From assembly GCA_028583685.1 (NCBI GenBank), contig JAMXIF010000045.1, positions 10,909,809-10,973,808 on the forward strand: a stretch of 64,000 bases of DNA, given 5' to 3'. The first letter of the stretch is position 1; every line of letters begins with the position of its first letter. Below the pieces are notes generated by a model. That model searched no databases. It was not told the DNA's origin and saw only the letters and a list, made by a program, of their open reading frames with translations. Made by a program: the position numbers and the translations under genes. Below, piece after piece: positions 35,141 through 46,869 of this stretch. This DNA comes from Petaurus breviceps papuanus. Taxonomy: Eukaryota > Chordata > Mammalia > Diprotodontia > Petauridae.

Positions 35141-35486
35141 GAGAGCACTTGGCACATAGTAGGTCCTTAAATAAATGCTGCTGATGGATTTATCAGTTGG
35201 GTACCTTTGCTTCTAGGTTGGCCTGGAGCCAAGGAACCAAGTCTGTGCACAATCTGGACCCTTCAATTCTGCCCTGTCATGCCATCCCTATATTCATTGC
35301 CACTTCTACCAGGGCTAGAAGCAGAAATCCCCACAAGCCAATTTAGCTTTTTGTGAATATTGATCGTTTGGTCTAGGTAGAGGGGGGAAGCTATTGGCCA
35401 ATTAATTCGTCAACCCATCATCAATGAGAATGAGGAATGTAGAATCTAGAGTTCCCAGCTTTCCCGTGGGTCTGCCAACACTGTGG

Positions 35487-35595
35487 CTGGCAGGTAGTTG
35501 ACAACACCTGGGCAGGATAGTGCATGTTTCTATGGCACTTTAATGTTTGTGAACTGCTATCTTCATACCACACCTATGAGGTAGGTAGTATAAGA
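35487..35595 (-). repeat. Right arm of a 109-bp inverted repeat
   Basis: This is the partner of 34281-34389; the arms enclose about 1.1 kb. On the right the SINE continues outside the arm to about 35680. Confidence 0.92.
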
Positions 35596-35680
35596 ACTAT
35601 TATCCCCTTTTTAGAGATGAGGAAATTGAGACTTAGAAAAGTGAGATGACAGTCATAATTACACAGCTTTTACACATCAG
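35520..35680 (-). repeat. CORE-SINE overlapping the right arm
   Basis: 'cacacctatgaggtaggtag', then 'gagatgaggaaattgagact'. Confidence 0.65.
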
Positions 35681-35689
35681 GCAAGTCAA

Positions 35690-36000
35690 TTTTCCCTCAT
35701 TTCTAAAAGAAAATAATATTTGTAAAGCACTTAGTATGGTGCATAGCACATATTAGGTACTTAATTCCAATCATCTTTCCCATTTCTCTAAAAGGAGAAA
35801 GCATGATCATAGGAATTAAGCTGAAAAGAACCTTAGGAGAAGGAACTCTTATTTTATAAACAAGGAAACTTAGGTCCTGAGAGACTTGCCCATAGTCACA
35901 CAGGTAATGAGTTTCTGGTAGATCTTGGATTCGAACTCATGTCCCCAAACTACAAATCCATCCCTTTTCCACTTCACTGCACCACGTCTTCCCTCCAAAG
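35690..36000. repeat. MIR and MIR3-like fragments
   Basis: A forward MIR tail (gtaaagcacttagtatggtg) lies at 35730-35770. A reversed MIR3-like piece (gagacttgcccatagtcaca) lies at 35805-35995. Confidence 0.6.
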
Positions 36001-36164
36001 TTCCTTCCAACTCTGCTAATTCTCTGATTCTCCAATCTCTGCTCTGAAGATTAAAATTTCCCTGAGAACAGATCACTCACAGACATGAAAATGTTGGGAT
36101 TCAGGGACAAAGCCCAACAAACTAGCAGAGGCTTATGCTACATTATTCACATTCAAACATTCTA

Positions 36165-36690
36165 CTTTTTAGTTAAAGTAACTGCTTGATGTTTTTCATT
36201 TGGACCATTCCATTTCATATCTCTGCACCTTTGCCCAAGCTGTGCCTCTGCCTGAAATACACTCCTCCCTCACCTCTACCTCATAGAGTTCCTAGCTTCC
36301 TTAAAAGTTCAACTCAAGAACCAGGAAATCTATCCTGACTCCCCTCAGTTACTAGTATCCTCCTAGAGATTTCTATTTCCTTTGTATGTGTTTTATATTT
36401 GTTTCTCTGTGTAAAATGCTGTATCTATCCCCACGAGATGAGCTTTGAGGGCAAGGCATGGTTCCTTTTCTGTTTTTTGAATCCTCACTACTTAAGACAT
36501 TGACTGACATCTAGTACCTGATGCTCAATAAATGTTTGCTCATTGGCTGATAGATTGATATTGATATTTGTACATTTTGTTACCCCAATCAAAATCATGC
36601 TCCTTGAAGGCAGTGACTAGTTTGCTTTTTTTGTATCCCCAGCAACCTAACACTTGTTGAATTCATTGATTGATTAATGAACCAGTGAAG
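36165..36690 (+). repeat. L2 LINE 3' ends (two in succession)
   Basis: The first, to 36545, has 'catatctctgcacctttgcc', 'tttcctttgtatgtgtttta' and 'atgctcaataaatgtttgct'. The second (36575-36690) has 'atgctccttgaaggcagtga' and 'ttgtatccccagcaacctaa'. Confidence 0.8.
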
Positions 36691-37310
36691 AAAGCACCCA
36701 TACCAATGAGAACACAGAACAACTAACATATCCAACTAGGTTCAGCTACCCAAGTTCTCTTAGGTCTCCATCCCTTCCCAAGACAATCAAGAATATCACT
36801 GATGGCATCTTCATAGCATGCATTCACAGCTCATCAGGCAAACAGGCTCCATCACCCATAGACAGTGACCATATAGTGCCCAGCATTCTGCATTGGAAAG
36901 GAAGGGCAGTAAGAGACAGAATTAGAATTTCTCCAAGTTCACACTGTATTAAGATCACTCTTCCCAATATCCTACCTTCCTCTCTTGAAACTCTAAATTC
37001 CCCTTCATGCCATCACTCAAGGTCAGGAACACCCATAATTGGATCAATGGGAGAATAGGGTCACTCAACAATGCTAAAAATCTACAACCATCACAATACA
37101 CATCCCCTGAACTTGTCATGATGCCTACAATTAGTTCACTCTTGAATGGCCTTCTAGAGACAAATGTTTTCCAATTAATAAAATAGAAATAAAAAGGTGA
37201 TGAGGGAGCCACCATTCTCTGACCTGGTGAGACCTCACCTGGACTTCTAGGTACAGTTCTGGGCACCATGTTTTAAGAACATTTTATAAACTTTTGAGGA
37301 ACATTAGCAA
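36691..37310. other. No gene recognised
   Basis: This is unique-looking sequence. 'gacctcacctggacttctag' then 'gtacagttctgggcaccatg' at 37232-37271 resembles an L3 motif. Confidence 0.4.
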
Positions 37311-37319
37311 AAACCCTTT

Positions 37320-37632
37320 TCACTGGCTGTGAAATTCTGTGCCTGGACCATGTTCCTCCTCACCTTTGGCTCTTGGTTTCCCTGACTTCCTTTCAGACTC
37401 AAGTCAAATCACCTTCAACAGAAGACCTTTCCTAGTCCCCGCCCCATCTTCCCAAGCTGGTGACACCTTCCCTTTTGAGATGATCTCCTATCTCCTCTAT
37501 GTTCATCTTGTATGTACTCAGTCATTTCTATATTTTCTCTCCCATTAGAATATGAACTCCTTTAGAACAGAGATATTTTAACCTTTCCTTGCACCTGCAG
37601 GGGCTTTAGTCTATGGGTAAGCACTTACCACT
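37320..37632 (+). repeat. L2 LINE 3' region
   Basis: 'caagtcaaatcaccttcaac', 'ttctctcccattagaatatg' and 'aactcctttagaacagagat'. Confidence 0.7.
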
Positions 37633-37885
37633 GGCAGCTAGGTGGCACCATAGTGGATAAAGTGCTGGGCCTGGAGTCAGGAAGACTTATCTTCCCGTGT
37701 TAATCTTGTCACAGACACTTAAGAGCTTTGTGACCCTGGGCGAGTCACTTCTGTTTGCCTCAGTTTCCTCATCTGTAAAATGAGCTGAAGAAGGAAATGG
37801 CAAACCACTCCAGTATCCTTATCAAGAAAACCCCAAATGGGAGTCATGAAGAGTTGGAAATGACTGAAACAACTAACAACAACAG
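37633..37885 (+). mobile_element. Mar-1 CORE-SINE, full length
   Basis: tRNA head 'ggcagctaggtggcaccata', then 'gtgaccctgggcgagtcact', 'gaaatggcaaaccactccag' and the terminal 'gaaacaactaacaacaacag'. Confidence 0.92.
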
Positions 37886-38179
37886 AGTGCATACTAAATA
37901 CTACCTCTTGGAAATTGGTCCTTTCCACCTTTAAACACCTGGAATGACTGGGAAGTTTAATGGCTTAACTCATCTGGAATAGTGCCCCATGTCATTATCA
38001 CAAATTCCCACAAAATCAGGCCTTGCTTCAAAGTTTCTGATAAGAACGTCACCTAGAAGGTTCAGTAACACATAGGGAACCTGGGGGGAAAAGGCCTCAT
38101 ACTCTTGTTTTCTCAGCACTGGTCCTGATATTTGATGTTATCTGAGCAGCTACACTGATCAAAGGAAGCAGAAACCTTC

Positions 38180-38565
38180 CAAAGGTCAGAGAAGTAAAGT
38201 CTCACTTTACTGATAAGGAAACTGAAGAGAAAGGACTTGTCCAAGGTCATACTGATAAGAGGGAAAGCCTGAACTTGAACGCAGGTCTCCTGATTCCAAA
38301 TGCAAGACTGGTAGGATCATAGATCTAACCTGGAAGGAACCCCTGAAGTCACCTGTCCTAGACCAACCCTCCCATTTTACAGATGAGGACACTGAGACCA
38401 AAGAAAAGTACAATGACTCAGAATAATAAATAGAATTATTGGTTTCGGTTTTTAAAAGGCCTTGGCAGTCGTCTAAACCAACCCACTCATTTTACAGGTG
38501 AGGAAACTGAGGCACCAGAAAAGTCCAATGACTTGACCAAGGTCACATAGGCAGTAAGCATCAGA
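38180..38565 (-). repeat. Three MIR3-like fragments in a row
   Basis: Each has the reversed core: 38195-38300 (gacttgtccaaggtcatact), 38310-38420 (cctcccattttacagatgag) and 38440-38560 (aacccactcattttacaggt). They point the same way and each starts with a degraded 'tggaaggaaccc'-type leader. Confidence 0.65.
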
Positions 38566-38599
38566 GACCGTTTTGGAGCCATAACTGTCTATTACCTCA

Positions 38600-39420
38600 C
38601 ACCGCCACTTCCAATTCCTCCTCATGAGGATGCCAGTCCTGTGCAGTGTGGACATCATCCATAACGGAAGGTCTGAATTCACATAAAGACATAGATTCAT
38701 GGGCCTCTCTCTCACCAGCCCCCTTAGGGAAAGGAGGAGATATTGACTTTAGACCTCAATGATTGGGAAGGTGAGAAAAGGGAACCCGTTTGCCTAGATC
38801 GACTGTTGGCCCCTGTTCAAACAACACTTGGAGGGACCAGAAGTATTATCTACTTCATTGACATCAAAGGGCAAGGAGATCCTCCAGGAGGCAACAGAAG
38901 AAGAGGGAGGGCAGGGCCCTGAAGTCTGTATAGTCCCCTGAGTGCCAGGGGGCAACCGATGCTTTCTTGGTCTATTATAAATTATCTTCCTAATGGAATG
39001 GATTTTTATCAATTGTAGATAAAAATTAGACAATACCAACATGTGATGAGACTCTATTGGATTCATTCTCATTCATTTTCTGTCTGTCTCTGGAAATTTT
39101 TCACCTAGTCAGACTGACATCTTTCACTTTGGGAGGGATGGGACCAGGGAGATTTTGACCCATTGCCTATATTGAGGAATGACATATTCTCTGGCTTTTA
39201 AAAGCAACACTGATCAGAGAAGTAAAATGTCATTGTCCCCCTCAAGCTGCCTCCTCCTCCTCATTTTTCATCAATGTAAGTGGTAGAGAACAGAGCAAAA
39301 GCCAACAGGAACAGGTGCTGGGCAAGGTAGTCAGGATGTCCTGCCAAGGTTCCCTCCATGGTCATCCACAATGTCCCTATTGTGAGGAGGGAAGGGGAGA
39401 TAAAGGGGAGAGAGGGAGGA
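38600..39420. other. No gene or repeat recognised
   Basis: This is unique-looking sequence. Small open frames show no family similarity. Confidence 0.45.
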
Positions 39421-39425
39421 AGAGA

Positions 39426-39432
39426 GAAAGAA

Positions 39433-39476
<44 letters not shown>

Positions 39477-39490
39477 AANNNNNNNNNNGA

Positions 39491-39534
<44 letters not shown>
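39426..39534. repeat. (GAAA)n microsatellite with a 10-N assembly gap
   Basis: Perfect gaaa units lie on both sides of Ns at 39479-39488. Confidence 0.97.
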
Positions 39535-39829
39535 ATCTCCAGCAGTTGCAATCCCAGACCCTGGAACCTCTTCTAGGAACTTCTACGAACCTCCAATGTC
39601 CTACCCAGTTGGCCAGTTGTTCCCTCTGCCACTCTAAGTCTCCCCTTCTTGTGATCACATTATGCCTCACCCCTACAGCTAACACGGCAAACTTGGTTGA
39701 GAAGGAGCACTAGAAATTGTTCTCTCTTATAGCCCGGAATGCCAAATTTCCAAATGGAAAGTGATTTGTGAAACCCCAAGCCATATTACCATCCCATGAT
39801 CCAAAGGACCGTCTATGAACGTACTTATT

Positions 39830-40500
39830 CTTTTTAAAGTAATTAACATATTTCACTCACTGGCAAATACCTGGATTTACATTCAAAGTCAAACCCTATT
39901 GCCTTCTCTTCAAAGCCCTCCTAGAGAATGATAAAAAGGACTATTGTGTGAAATATCTAGTTCTTCATGTGTTCATTGAGAGGTCTATATGGTCACTAGT
40001 CAGTTGCCAGGGGTGCTCTGCTCTACCAAATGGTTGGACTTTCCGCTGTAGACCCATGGCAGCACCTCTGTGGCTCCCTACTCTCATGTGGCCTCCTTCA
40101 TATCACATCACTCTCCCTCAACCCTTTGATATTCTAGCCAGGTTTGTTTAATTCCTGCAAATGATTTCCTGGCTCTTTCCTGCCTACAACATGCCTTGGC
40201 ACAAACTGTCACTGATGCTTGGAATCCTCTCCTTCCTCACTTATGCCCCTCTTCCTTGAAGCCTTCCCTGATTCTTCCCTAACTCTAATGTCAAGGCAGT
40301 ACCTTCTTCTGCCAATGAAATGTATTTTGTATTTACTTTGTATTTACCTTTCATGTATTTTGCATTGGTTTATCTGGGTACATTCTATTTTAAGCTCTTT
40401 GATGTCCTGGATTCTTTTGTTTTAGGCTTAATGTCCCAAGTATCAAACACAGGGGCTGTGTTAGTAAAAGGTCTTTAATAAATGCTTATTGAATAAATGA
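39830..40500 (+). repeat. L2 LINE 3' portion
   Basis: 'ccttctcttcaaagccctcc', 'cctcttccttgaagccttcc', 'gtatttactttgtatttacc' and the terminus 'ctttaataaatgcttattga'. Confidence 0.75.
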
Positions 40501-40719
40501 AGGCATGGATGGCAGCATTCTCCATTCCTGACCCTTCCTTATTCCTACTTCTATCAAAACCTACTTCCTTTAGGTTCTCAACAGATAACTGAAGAAGTAA
40601 TCTGGAAAACTAACTTTTGATGGAAGCATGAGCAGGAGAGGAACATCCAGCCCTTGAAGATAGCAGGGTCAGATAGGCTCGTGGCCTAAAGAACTCCCAG
40701 TGAGGCAGGATAGTGCAAT

Positions 40720-40830
40720 AGCTCTGACACTCACAAGCTTTGTCACTATATAAAGTCACTCATTTCTTAGAATCTCAGTTTCCTCAACTGTCGAGAAGAG
40801 GGTAATAATGCCTAGATGCCCTACCCATGC
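40720..40830 (+). repeat. MIR SINE fragment
   Basis: 'aatctcagtttcctcaactg' followed by 'gggtaataatgcctag'. Confidence 0.5.
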
Positions 40831-41069
40831 TTGTTTAGGAAGAAGCACCTTGAAATCCTTAAAAGGAGAGTCACAGTAGTTTGTGAGAAGGAGGAGGATT
40901 TTCTACCTCTCCAGTGAATAGAGAGAAAGGAAGCTAATTTTCAAAGAATCATAGCTAGAACATTCAGAATCTACAGCGGTGGACACAAATGCATGCTGTA
41001 AAGTCATCCTCCAATTGACAAGCAAAGGACATGAACCAACAATTTTCAAAAGAAGAAATGCAAACTATA

Positions 41070-41280
41070 AATCATAACTGACATTTCTGTGGCTCATCCA
41101 AGCCTCATCACAACCCTGGGAAGTCCTGGTGTTTCTTCATTTTATAGATAAAAATAAACTGAGACATGAAGAGAGTGACTTGAGAAAGTCAAACAGCTAG
41201 GTTGGAGGTTGAATTCAAACCCAATTCTTCCAAACCAGCCCTCTATCCATTGTACCATCTAGCTGCCTTTAACCACCACC
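41070..41280 (-). repeat. MIR/CORE-SINE, decayed
   Basis: 'catcacaaccctgggaagtc', 'ttcattttatagataaaaat' and the reversed head 'gtaccatctagctgcc'. Confidence 0.65.
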
Positions 41281-41308
41281 AACCCATTTTATAGAAAAGG
41301 AAACTGTA

Positions 41309-41466
41309 GGGGGCAGTTAGTCACAGTGAATAGAGCACTGGCCCTGGAGTCAGGAGGACTTTTGTTCAAATCTGGCCCCAGACACTCGACACACTTCCTA
41401 GCTGTGTGACCTTGGGCAAGTCACTTAACCCCAACTGCCCTGTCTTCTACTCTCAAAAAAAGAAAG
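41309..41466 (+). mobile_element. tRNA-derived marsupial SINE
   Basis: It starts gggggcagttagtcacagtg and runs through 'gtgaccttgggcaagtcact' to an A-rich tail. It sits inside an older MIR3-like sequence that resumes at about 41470. Confidence 0.88.
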
Positions 41467-41800
41467 AAAAAGAAATGCCCAATGTCTTACCAGAGATAAT
41501 TCAAAGCATGATTCAAACCTAGACCTTCCTTCTAATGATCAGTACATTCATATCCCAAGGAAGGATCTGTGATTTCCATGATATGGGAATTCAGTCTACC
41601 AGGGCAGATCCCAAGCCATCTACCACTTTACATCATATTTAGATGCTCTATTATATGCCAAAAAGAGAGTCCTTTAGAGAATTACCCAACACTCTAGGAA
41701 GTTAATTTGCTCATGAACATACAACTAGTTAGTGTCAGAAAGAGGATTTGAACCCAGGTTCAGCATTCTATATACTACTATATATTACATATATTTCAAT
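41467..41800 (-). repeat. MIR-like remnants and a TA-rich run
   Basis: 'gaggatttgaacccaggttc' is a reversed B box at about 41742. A tata/catata run follows to 41820. Confidence 0.5.
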
Positions 41801-41824
41801 ATATTGTATATATTACATTCTATG

Positions 41825-42420
41825 TATTACTCTGTCTAGAGAAGCTATCAATAATTATCACCTGGAGAAAATGGGCAAAATCATTAAGAGTCAGCAGAAT
41901 GCAAATTAAATCAATCCTAAGGTATTACATCACATTCATCAAGCTATCAACAATGTAAAAAAAAAAGAAATCTCATTGCTGGAAGGACTAGGGGAAGACA
42001 GGCATGCCAATTCACTGCTAGTGGAGCCATGAATTGATTCAACCATTCCAGAAAACAATTTGGAATCAAGGAGAAAATTGCTAAATTGTTCATACCCTTT
42101 AACCTAGAGATCCAATTACTGGAACTGTACCTAAAGGAGGTTATTGACAAAAAGAAAAAAAAACTTTTATGTACAAAGTACAGAAAGCTTTATAGCTGCA
42201 TTATCTGTCATAACAAAAAGGCACAAACTAAATCAGTGCCTGATAAATGGGGAAATAAATGAATAAATTGTGGCATGTGGGTATATAAAAATATGCAGGC
42301 CTGAACAGAATGATAAATATGGAGAATTTGGAGCAATATGAGAAGTGATGAAATGATGCAGAGTGATGAAAGCAGAATCCAAAGAATGATATACGAAATT
42401 TGGGTTAAATACCATATTGT
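41825..42420 (+). repeat. L1 LINE fragment (ORF2 end into 3' UTR)
   Basis: It resembles the L1 region after HMKK: 'agcagaatgcaaattaaatc', 'gccaattcactgctagtgga', then 'gcaatatgagaagtgatgaa'. It contains stops throughout. Confidence 0.65.
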
Positions 42421-42424
42421 AGAG

Positions 42425-42670
42425 TTAGGCAGCAAGGTGGAGCAAAGCAGTGGACTTTGAGTTAGCCAGATCTGAGGCTGAATATTACCTCAAACACTTG
42501 AGCTGCTTGACCCTGGGATAGTCACCAAATCTCCATTTCTTCATCTCTAAAATGGGGACAATCAAAGCATATACATCCCAGGGTTGTTATGAAGGTCACA
42601 TGAGATAACCCATATGTAAATCTCTTTGCAAACCTTAAAGTGCTATATTAATCCCAGCTATTATTATTAA
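42425..42670 (+). mobile_element. CORE-SINE, near full length
   Basis: Head 'aggcagcaaggtggagcaaa', 'cttcatctctaaaatgggga', 'cccagggttgttatgaaggt' and tail 'aaaccttaaagtgctatatt'. Confidence 0.75.
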
Positions 42671-42824
42671 TCAAAGGATGTTACCTGTCTTTTGTGTTAA
42701 TAATTAATCATCTGACTTGGGGAGAGGGGAAGTGCTTTGTAAAAGTGGTTGCTTTAGCATTTGTTAGGAAGAATCTGTTGTGCCAGAACAAAATGAGTCA
42801 ATAATAAAAAATAATAAACACATT

Positions 42825-43120
42825 CATTCATTCAACAAGCATTTCTTGAAGACCTGCTGTGGATCAGGCACCAGGTTAAACACTATTGATACAAAAATTA
42901 TATGAAAGATAGTTCCTGCCTTCAAGAAACTTACATTCCTATAGGGAGATGGAACATTTACACACATATGTAAATATTAGATAATTTGAAGGGAAAGGGT
43001 TTAATAACTACAAGAATCAGTAAATGTCTCCCATTGGGAGGAGATATCTGACCTGTCTTGAAGGAAGCTAAGCGTTCAAAGAATTTTGAAGAAAAATTAG
43101 AGGTAGGAGACCAGAGGAAG
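42825..43120 (+). repeat. Unnamed interspersed repeat
   Basis: 'attcattcaacaagcatttc', then 'tcaggcaccaggttaaacac' and 'gttcctgccttcaagaaact'. Related copies lie at 43290, 49950, 55585 and 56335. Confidence 0.55.
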
Positions 43121-43289
43121 CAAACTGGTTTTGCCCCCAGCTGTTCTAAACCCAGTTCCTGACCTGTTGGGCTACTTAACCAACCCTGCCTTTTATCACC
43201 AGGCTCCTCCTCCTCCATTCTCTTGGCTGGATTTACCTCCAATTTGTGCTCACTAATTGTGGGTATCCCTTAAGACTGTACTGGGAGCT

Positions 43290-43366
43290 CTCCTCTCTTC
43301 CCTTTAACAGTGCTAAGTGCTATGGATACCAATCAAAAAAGAAAACTGGTCCCTGCCTTCCCTGAG
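43290..43366 (+). repeat. Unnamed interspersed repeat, left half split by L1
   Basis: 'cagtgctaagtgctatggat', then 'tggtccctgccttccctgag'. The right half continues at 43883-44090. Confidence 0.5.
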
Positions 43367-43376
43367 CTTACATTCT

Positions 43377-43871
43377 TTTATTTTTATTTAATATTTTATT
43401 TTTTCCCAAATACATGTAAAAAACAATTTTTAGCATTTGTTTTTAAAATTTTGAGTTTCAAATTCTCTCCCTCCCTCCTTTCTCACCCCCCATTGAGAAG
43501 GCAAGCAATCTGATATTGATTCTATATGTGTAGTCATGCAAAACCTATTTCCATATTAGTCATGCTGTAAAAGAAAACAGATTTTTAAAATCCCAAGAAA
43601 AATAAAGTTTTTTTAAAGTATGCTTTGATCTATATTCATACTCCATCAGTTCTTTCTCTGGGGATGGATAGCATTTTTCATCATAAGTCCTTCAGAGTTG
43701 TCTTAGACCACTACATTGCTGAGAAGAGCTAAGTCATTCACAGCTGACCATCTTATAGTATTACTGTTACTGTGTTCTATATTACTATTACTGTTACAAT
43801 GTTCTCTTGATTCTACTCGCTTTGCATCAGTTCATGTAAGTCTTTCCAGGTTTTCCTGAGAGCACCCTTGG
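43377..43871 (-). mobile_element. L1 3' end, 5'-truncated insertion
   Basis: An 11-bp duplication (gcttacattct at 43366-43376 and 43872-43882) bounds it. The sequence matches 13620-14130 (for example 'ccatcagttctttctctggg'). The 3' end is to the left. Confidence 0.85.
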
Positions 43872-44239
43872 GCTTACATTCTAATAAGTAACAATAGTAT
43901 ACATAGGGTGATGACTCAAGAGAACTATTTTGTCTGAGAAGGTACAGGGATGGAGTGTAGCCATAGGGTAAATGACTGATTAGTCCTTTCTAAGAAAGGC
44001 AGTATTTATCTGACTGTTCTTCTCAGAGCTAGGGGTAGAAAGCTTACATGGAGGGCATGGTGCAAGAAGGGCATTCTACATGAGAGGAAAGCTCCATATC
44101 TGGCACCTGTCCTCCCTTTTTGAAAGTACTGAGCCTGAGTGAGCTACAAATCATGAGTTGTAAGGGTCTGGCTTCTAGAGACCCGTCCCCAAAGGTTATA
44201 TGGCTTAATTAGGTGAAACCTCTTCCCGATGTTTTCCCT

Positions 44240-44450
44240 GGGACAGGAAGGCAGAGCCTCTCCAGAATATGGTTAGTAGAAAAAGCTCCGTGCTAGTCCT
44301 CAAGAAGCTGGTCCTGAGCCTCAGTTCTACCGACCATGGGACCTTAGACCAGTCACCTCGTCTCCCAGACCCATAGTCTGGGACCTCAGTTCCCAGAACC
44401 CATAAAATAAGGCCATCCATTCCAGCTCTAAAGTTCTATTTGATTCAATA
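44240..44450 (+). repeat. MIR SINE fragment
   Basis: 'gagcctcagttctaccgacc', then 'gaccttagaccagtcacc'-like text. It is decayed. Confidence 0.45.
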
Positions 44451-44784
44451 AAAGCTGCCATTTCCAGCCAAGCTGGGCAGGCTCCAGTGGGCCTGCTCAG
44501 AGTGAATGATGGATTGCATCGGCCTCTCTGCAGAAAACCTCCCAGAGAAATCCTGTCAAACTCGTCCATCACGCAGGGCTGTCCTCCTGCCAATAATGCC
44601 CACATTGGCTGACTTCACTCTGCCTGGAGTGATGGATGAACCAGTGCAGCTTCTACTCAGCATTGGCCCTGGGCTTAACAGCCTTGAAAAGTTCCACTTA
44701 ATCTTTTCCTCTCTCTTGACTGGCTCCACTCTGTAAGGAGTAAGGTATTCTATCTCTCCTCACATCTTTCTCTTCCTTTTTTCA

Positions 44785-45005
44785 TAGAATCATAGAATTC
44801 TAGAGTTGAGCCTCCTAGAGGTCACAGTGAATGGAGCTCTGGGCTTTGAGTCACAAAGATATGGGTTCAAATCCCACCTCGGGAACCCATGGTTGTTATC
44901 CTGCACAGCTCACTTAATCTCTCTGTGGTTCATTTTCCTCATCCTATATAATAAAGTAGTTGACCTCAATGGCCTCAGAGTTCCCTTCCAACTTTAACTC
45001 TATGA
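44785..45005 (+). repeat. MIR-type SINE
   Basis: 'gatatgggttcaaatcccac', then 'ctcacttaatctctctgtgg' and 'tcaatggcctcagagttccc'. Confidence 0.65.
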
Positions 45006-45009
45006 ACTA

Positions 45010-45625
45010 GAGTTCATTGAGCCTAATTTGTGCCTAAGGAGGAAACCCATGTACAACATCCCCAAATAGCCATCTGACCTCTTTGGAAAGAGAGACCTCT
45101 ACCTCCCCTTCCATGGGGCTCCCCCTCCATGTTCAGATAGCTCTAATTGGTAAGAAAATTGCCCTTGTATTATGCTAAAATCTTCCACTTGGTAACTTCC
45201 ACATATTGTTAGGTCTAAACAGTGCTGCAAACAGATCTAAGTACCTTCAAATAGAAATAGATCCTTGTGGTCACATATTGACTTAGAAAACCACAAATGA
45301 ACATAATCTATATTGTATTGCATTTTTATTTATTTTGTTAAACAAGTTCAAATTACATTTTAATCTGATTTGGGCTGGTATATTTGTGAACTGCTTGTAG
45401 CCCACTGCCACTAAGTTTGATACCTCTAACCAACATTTCTACTTCTTCCCTCTGGATCCAAGCAGAAAAAGCTAAAAAAGCTGAATTCCTTTTCTAAATG
45501 ATAATCCTCTGAATGCCTGAAGCCAGCTATCATGTGCCCTCCCCTTCATCCGTTTTCTCTCCTCCATGCTAAACAATACCAAGTCCTTCGACCAGTCCTC
45601 AAGAGGTAGAACTGTTCCCAAAGGG
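45010..45625 (-). repeat. L3/CR1 LINE fragment, split by a DNA transposon
   Basis: 'tgcctgaagccagctatcat' then 'gtgccctcccctt', and 'ctcctccatgctaaacaata' then 'ccaagtccttcgacc', are the L3 reverse complement. The left part (45040-45200) carries the matching 'gctctaattggtaagaaaat'. Confidence 0.65.
45265..45435 (+). mobile_element. hAT-like nonautonomous transposon, second copy
   Basis: The stretch 'catattgacttagaaaacca' followed by 'tttttatttattttgttaaa', 'ttacattttaatctgatttg' and the terminus 'aagtttgatacctct' aligns with 11510-11790. The left end is missing or decayed. Confidence 0.45.
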
Positions 45626-45639
45626 CGTAAGTTGCACTG

Positions 45640-46310
45640 GCAGAGTCTTGCTGCTAAGAACTACTAAAGGAACCATTTAGGATTTTTTTTTCAAGCATTT
45701 TCTCCTAGATCTTTAAAGACTCACCATGCCTTGATCCAAGGGCCATCTGGATCTGCTATGATACGAGCTGACTGAGCCTGTACTCTACTGTCAGAGATGG
45801 TAACTAAAGCGGGCAATCTTGGTCTTTGATGGAGAAGTACCAGAAGAGGACCAGGGGCATCCTGAAGAGCTGCACATCAGTGTGGTTGGTGGGGAGGGGA
45901 AAATCAGGGGGTTATGAATGAGAATTCCAAAACTGCAAGGGTGGATTTTTGCTGTTACTTGCACCATGGTGGGTATTGGATTAGGTTGGCATTTCAAAAA
46001 TAGATTTGACAGTTTTTATGATGAAGGATCTTACAACCTAAGGTTAGGATGAAGGAAAGCAGAGAACAGAGAGAGATACAACTGTGACAAAGGAGAACAA
46101 GATGAATACAAAGAGAGATCAGCAAAGACGTCAAGAAAAGGAAAAGGGGGAAATCCCACTCTCTCAGAGGAGGGCTTCTATGGAAAACATGGAATTCCAA
46201 AGGTGGAGATGGGGAGGAAGGAGCTGTCCAGCAAAAGCAAGGAGACAGGAGAGGGCAGAGCATGAAAAAGGGACAGAAAGAAGTCTGCTTTGGAACTCAC
46301 AGAGAAGAGG
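45640..46310. other. No gene or repeat recognised
   Basis: This is unique-looking, purine-rich in its right half. Open frames there have no known match. Confidence 0.45.
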
Positions 46311-46312
46311 AC

Positions 46313-46455
46313 GGGGCAGCTAGGTGGCACAGTAGACAGGCTCTGGAGTCAGGAGGACCTGAGTTCAAATCGGGCCTCGGGTATTTGACACTTATTTGAT
46401 GTGTGACCCTGGGCAAGTCTCTTAACCCCATTGCCTTGGGGGGGGGAGGGGGCGG
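46313..46455 (+). mobile_element. tRNA-derived marsupial SINE
   Basis: 'ggggcagctaggtggcacag', then 'ctgagttcaaatcgggcctc' and 'gtgaccctgggcaagtctct', ending in a G run. Confidence 0.88.
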
Positions 46456-46589
46456 TTACAAAATGAAGACGAAATGTAGGCTTGGGCCACCTGGTAGAAT
46501 GTCTTAAGTAATTATAGCTCAGGCAGGCAGGCAGCAAATATTTACTAAGCCTTTACTACATGCTGTGCTAATCATATAAAAGTGAAGGT

Positions 46590-46850
46590 GGGGAGAGGGA
46601 ATAAGAATTTATTTAGCATCGCCTATGGGCCAGACATTGTACTAATTGCTTTACAAATATCATCTCATTTGATCTTCACAACAGCCCTGTGTGTGGGTAC
46701 ACTCATTAACCCCATTTCACAATTGAGGCAACTGAGGCAAACAGGTTAAGTGACTTGCCCAGGGTCACACAGCTGGTAAGTGTCTGAGACCAGATATAGA
46801 TTCAGATCTGACCCCAAGTTCAGCTCCCTATACACAGTCCGACCTAACTT
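46590..46850 (-). repeat. MIR/Ther-1 SINE, near full length
   Basis: 'gacattgtactaattgcttt', 'gatcttcacaacagccctgt' and 'gttaagtgacttgcccaggg'. Confidence 0.85.
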
Positions 46851-46869
46851 ACCTCTAGGTAGTCTTGAA

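Noticed and set aside
39261-39713. Lys/Glu-rich and Phe/Leu/Ser-rich open frames of about 96-132 codons
   Set aside because: They come from the GAAA microsatellite and cross Ns.
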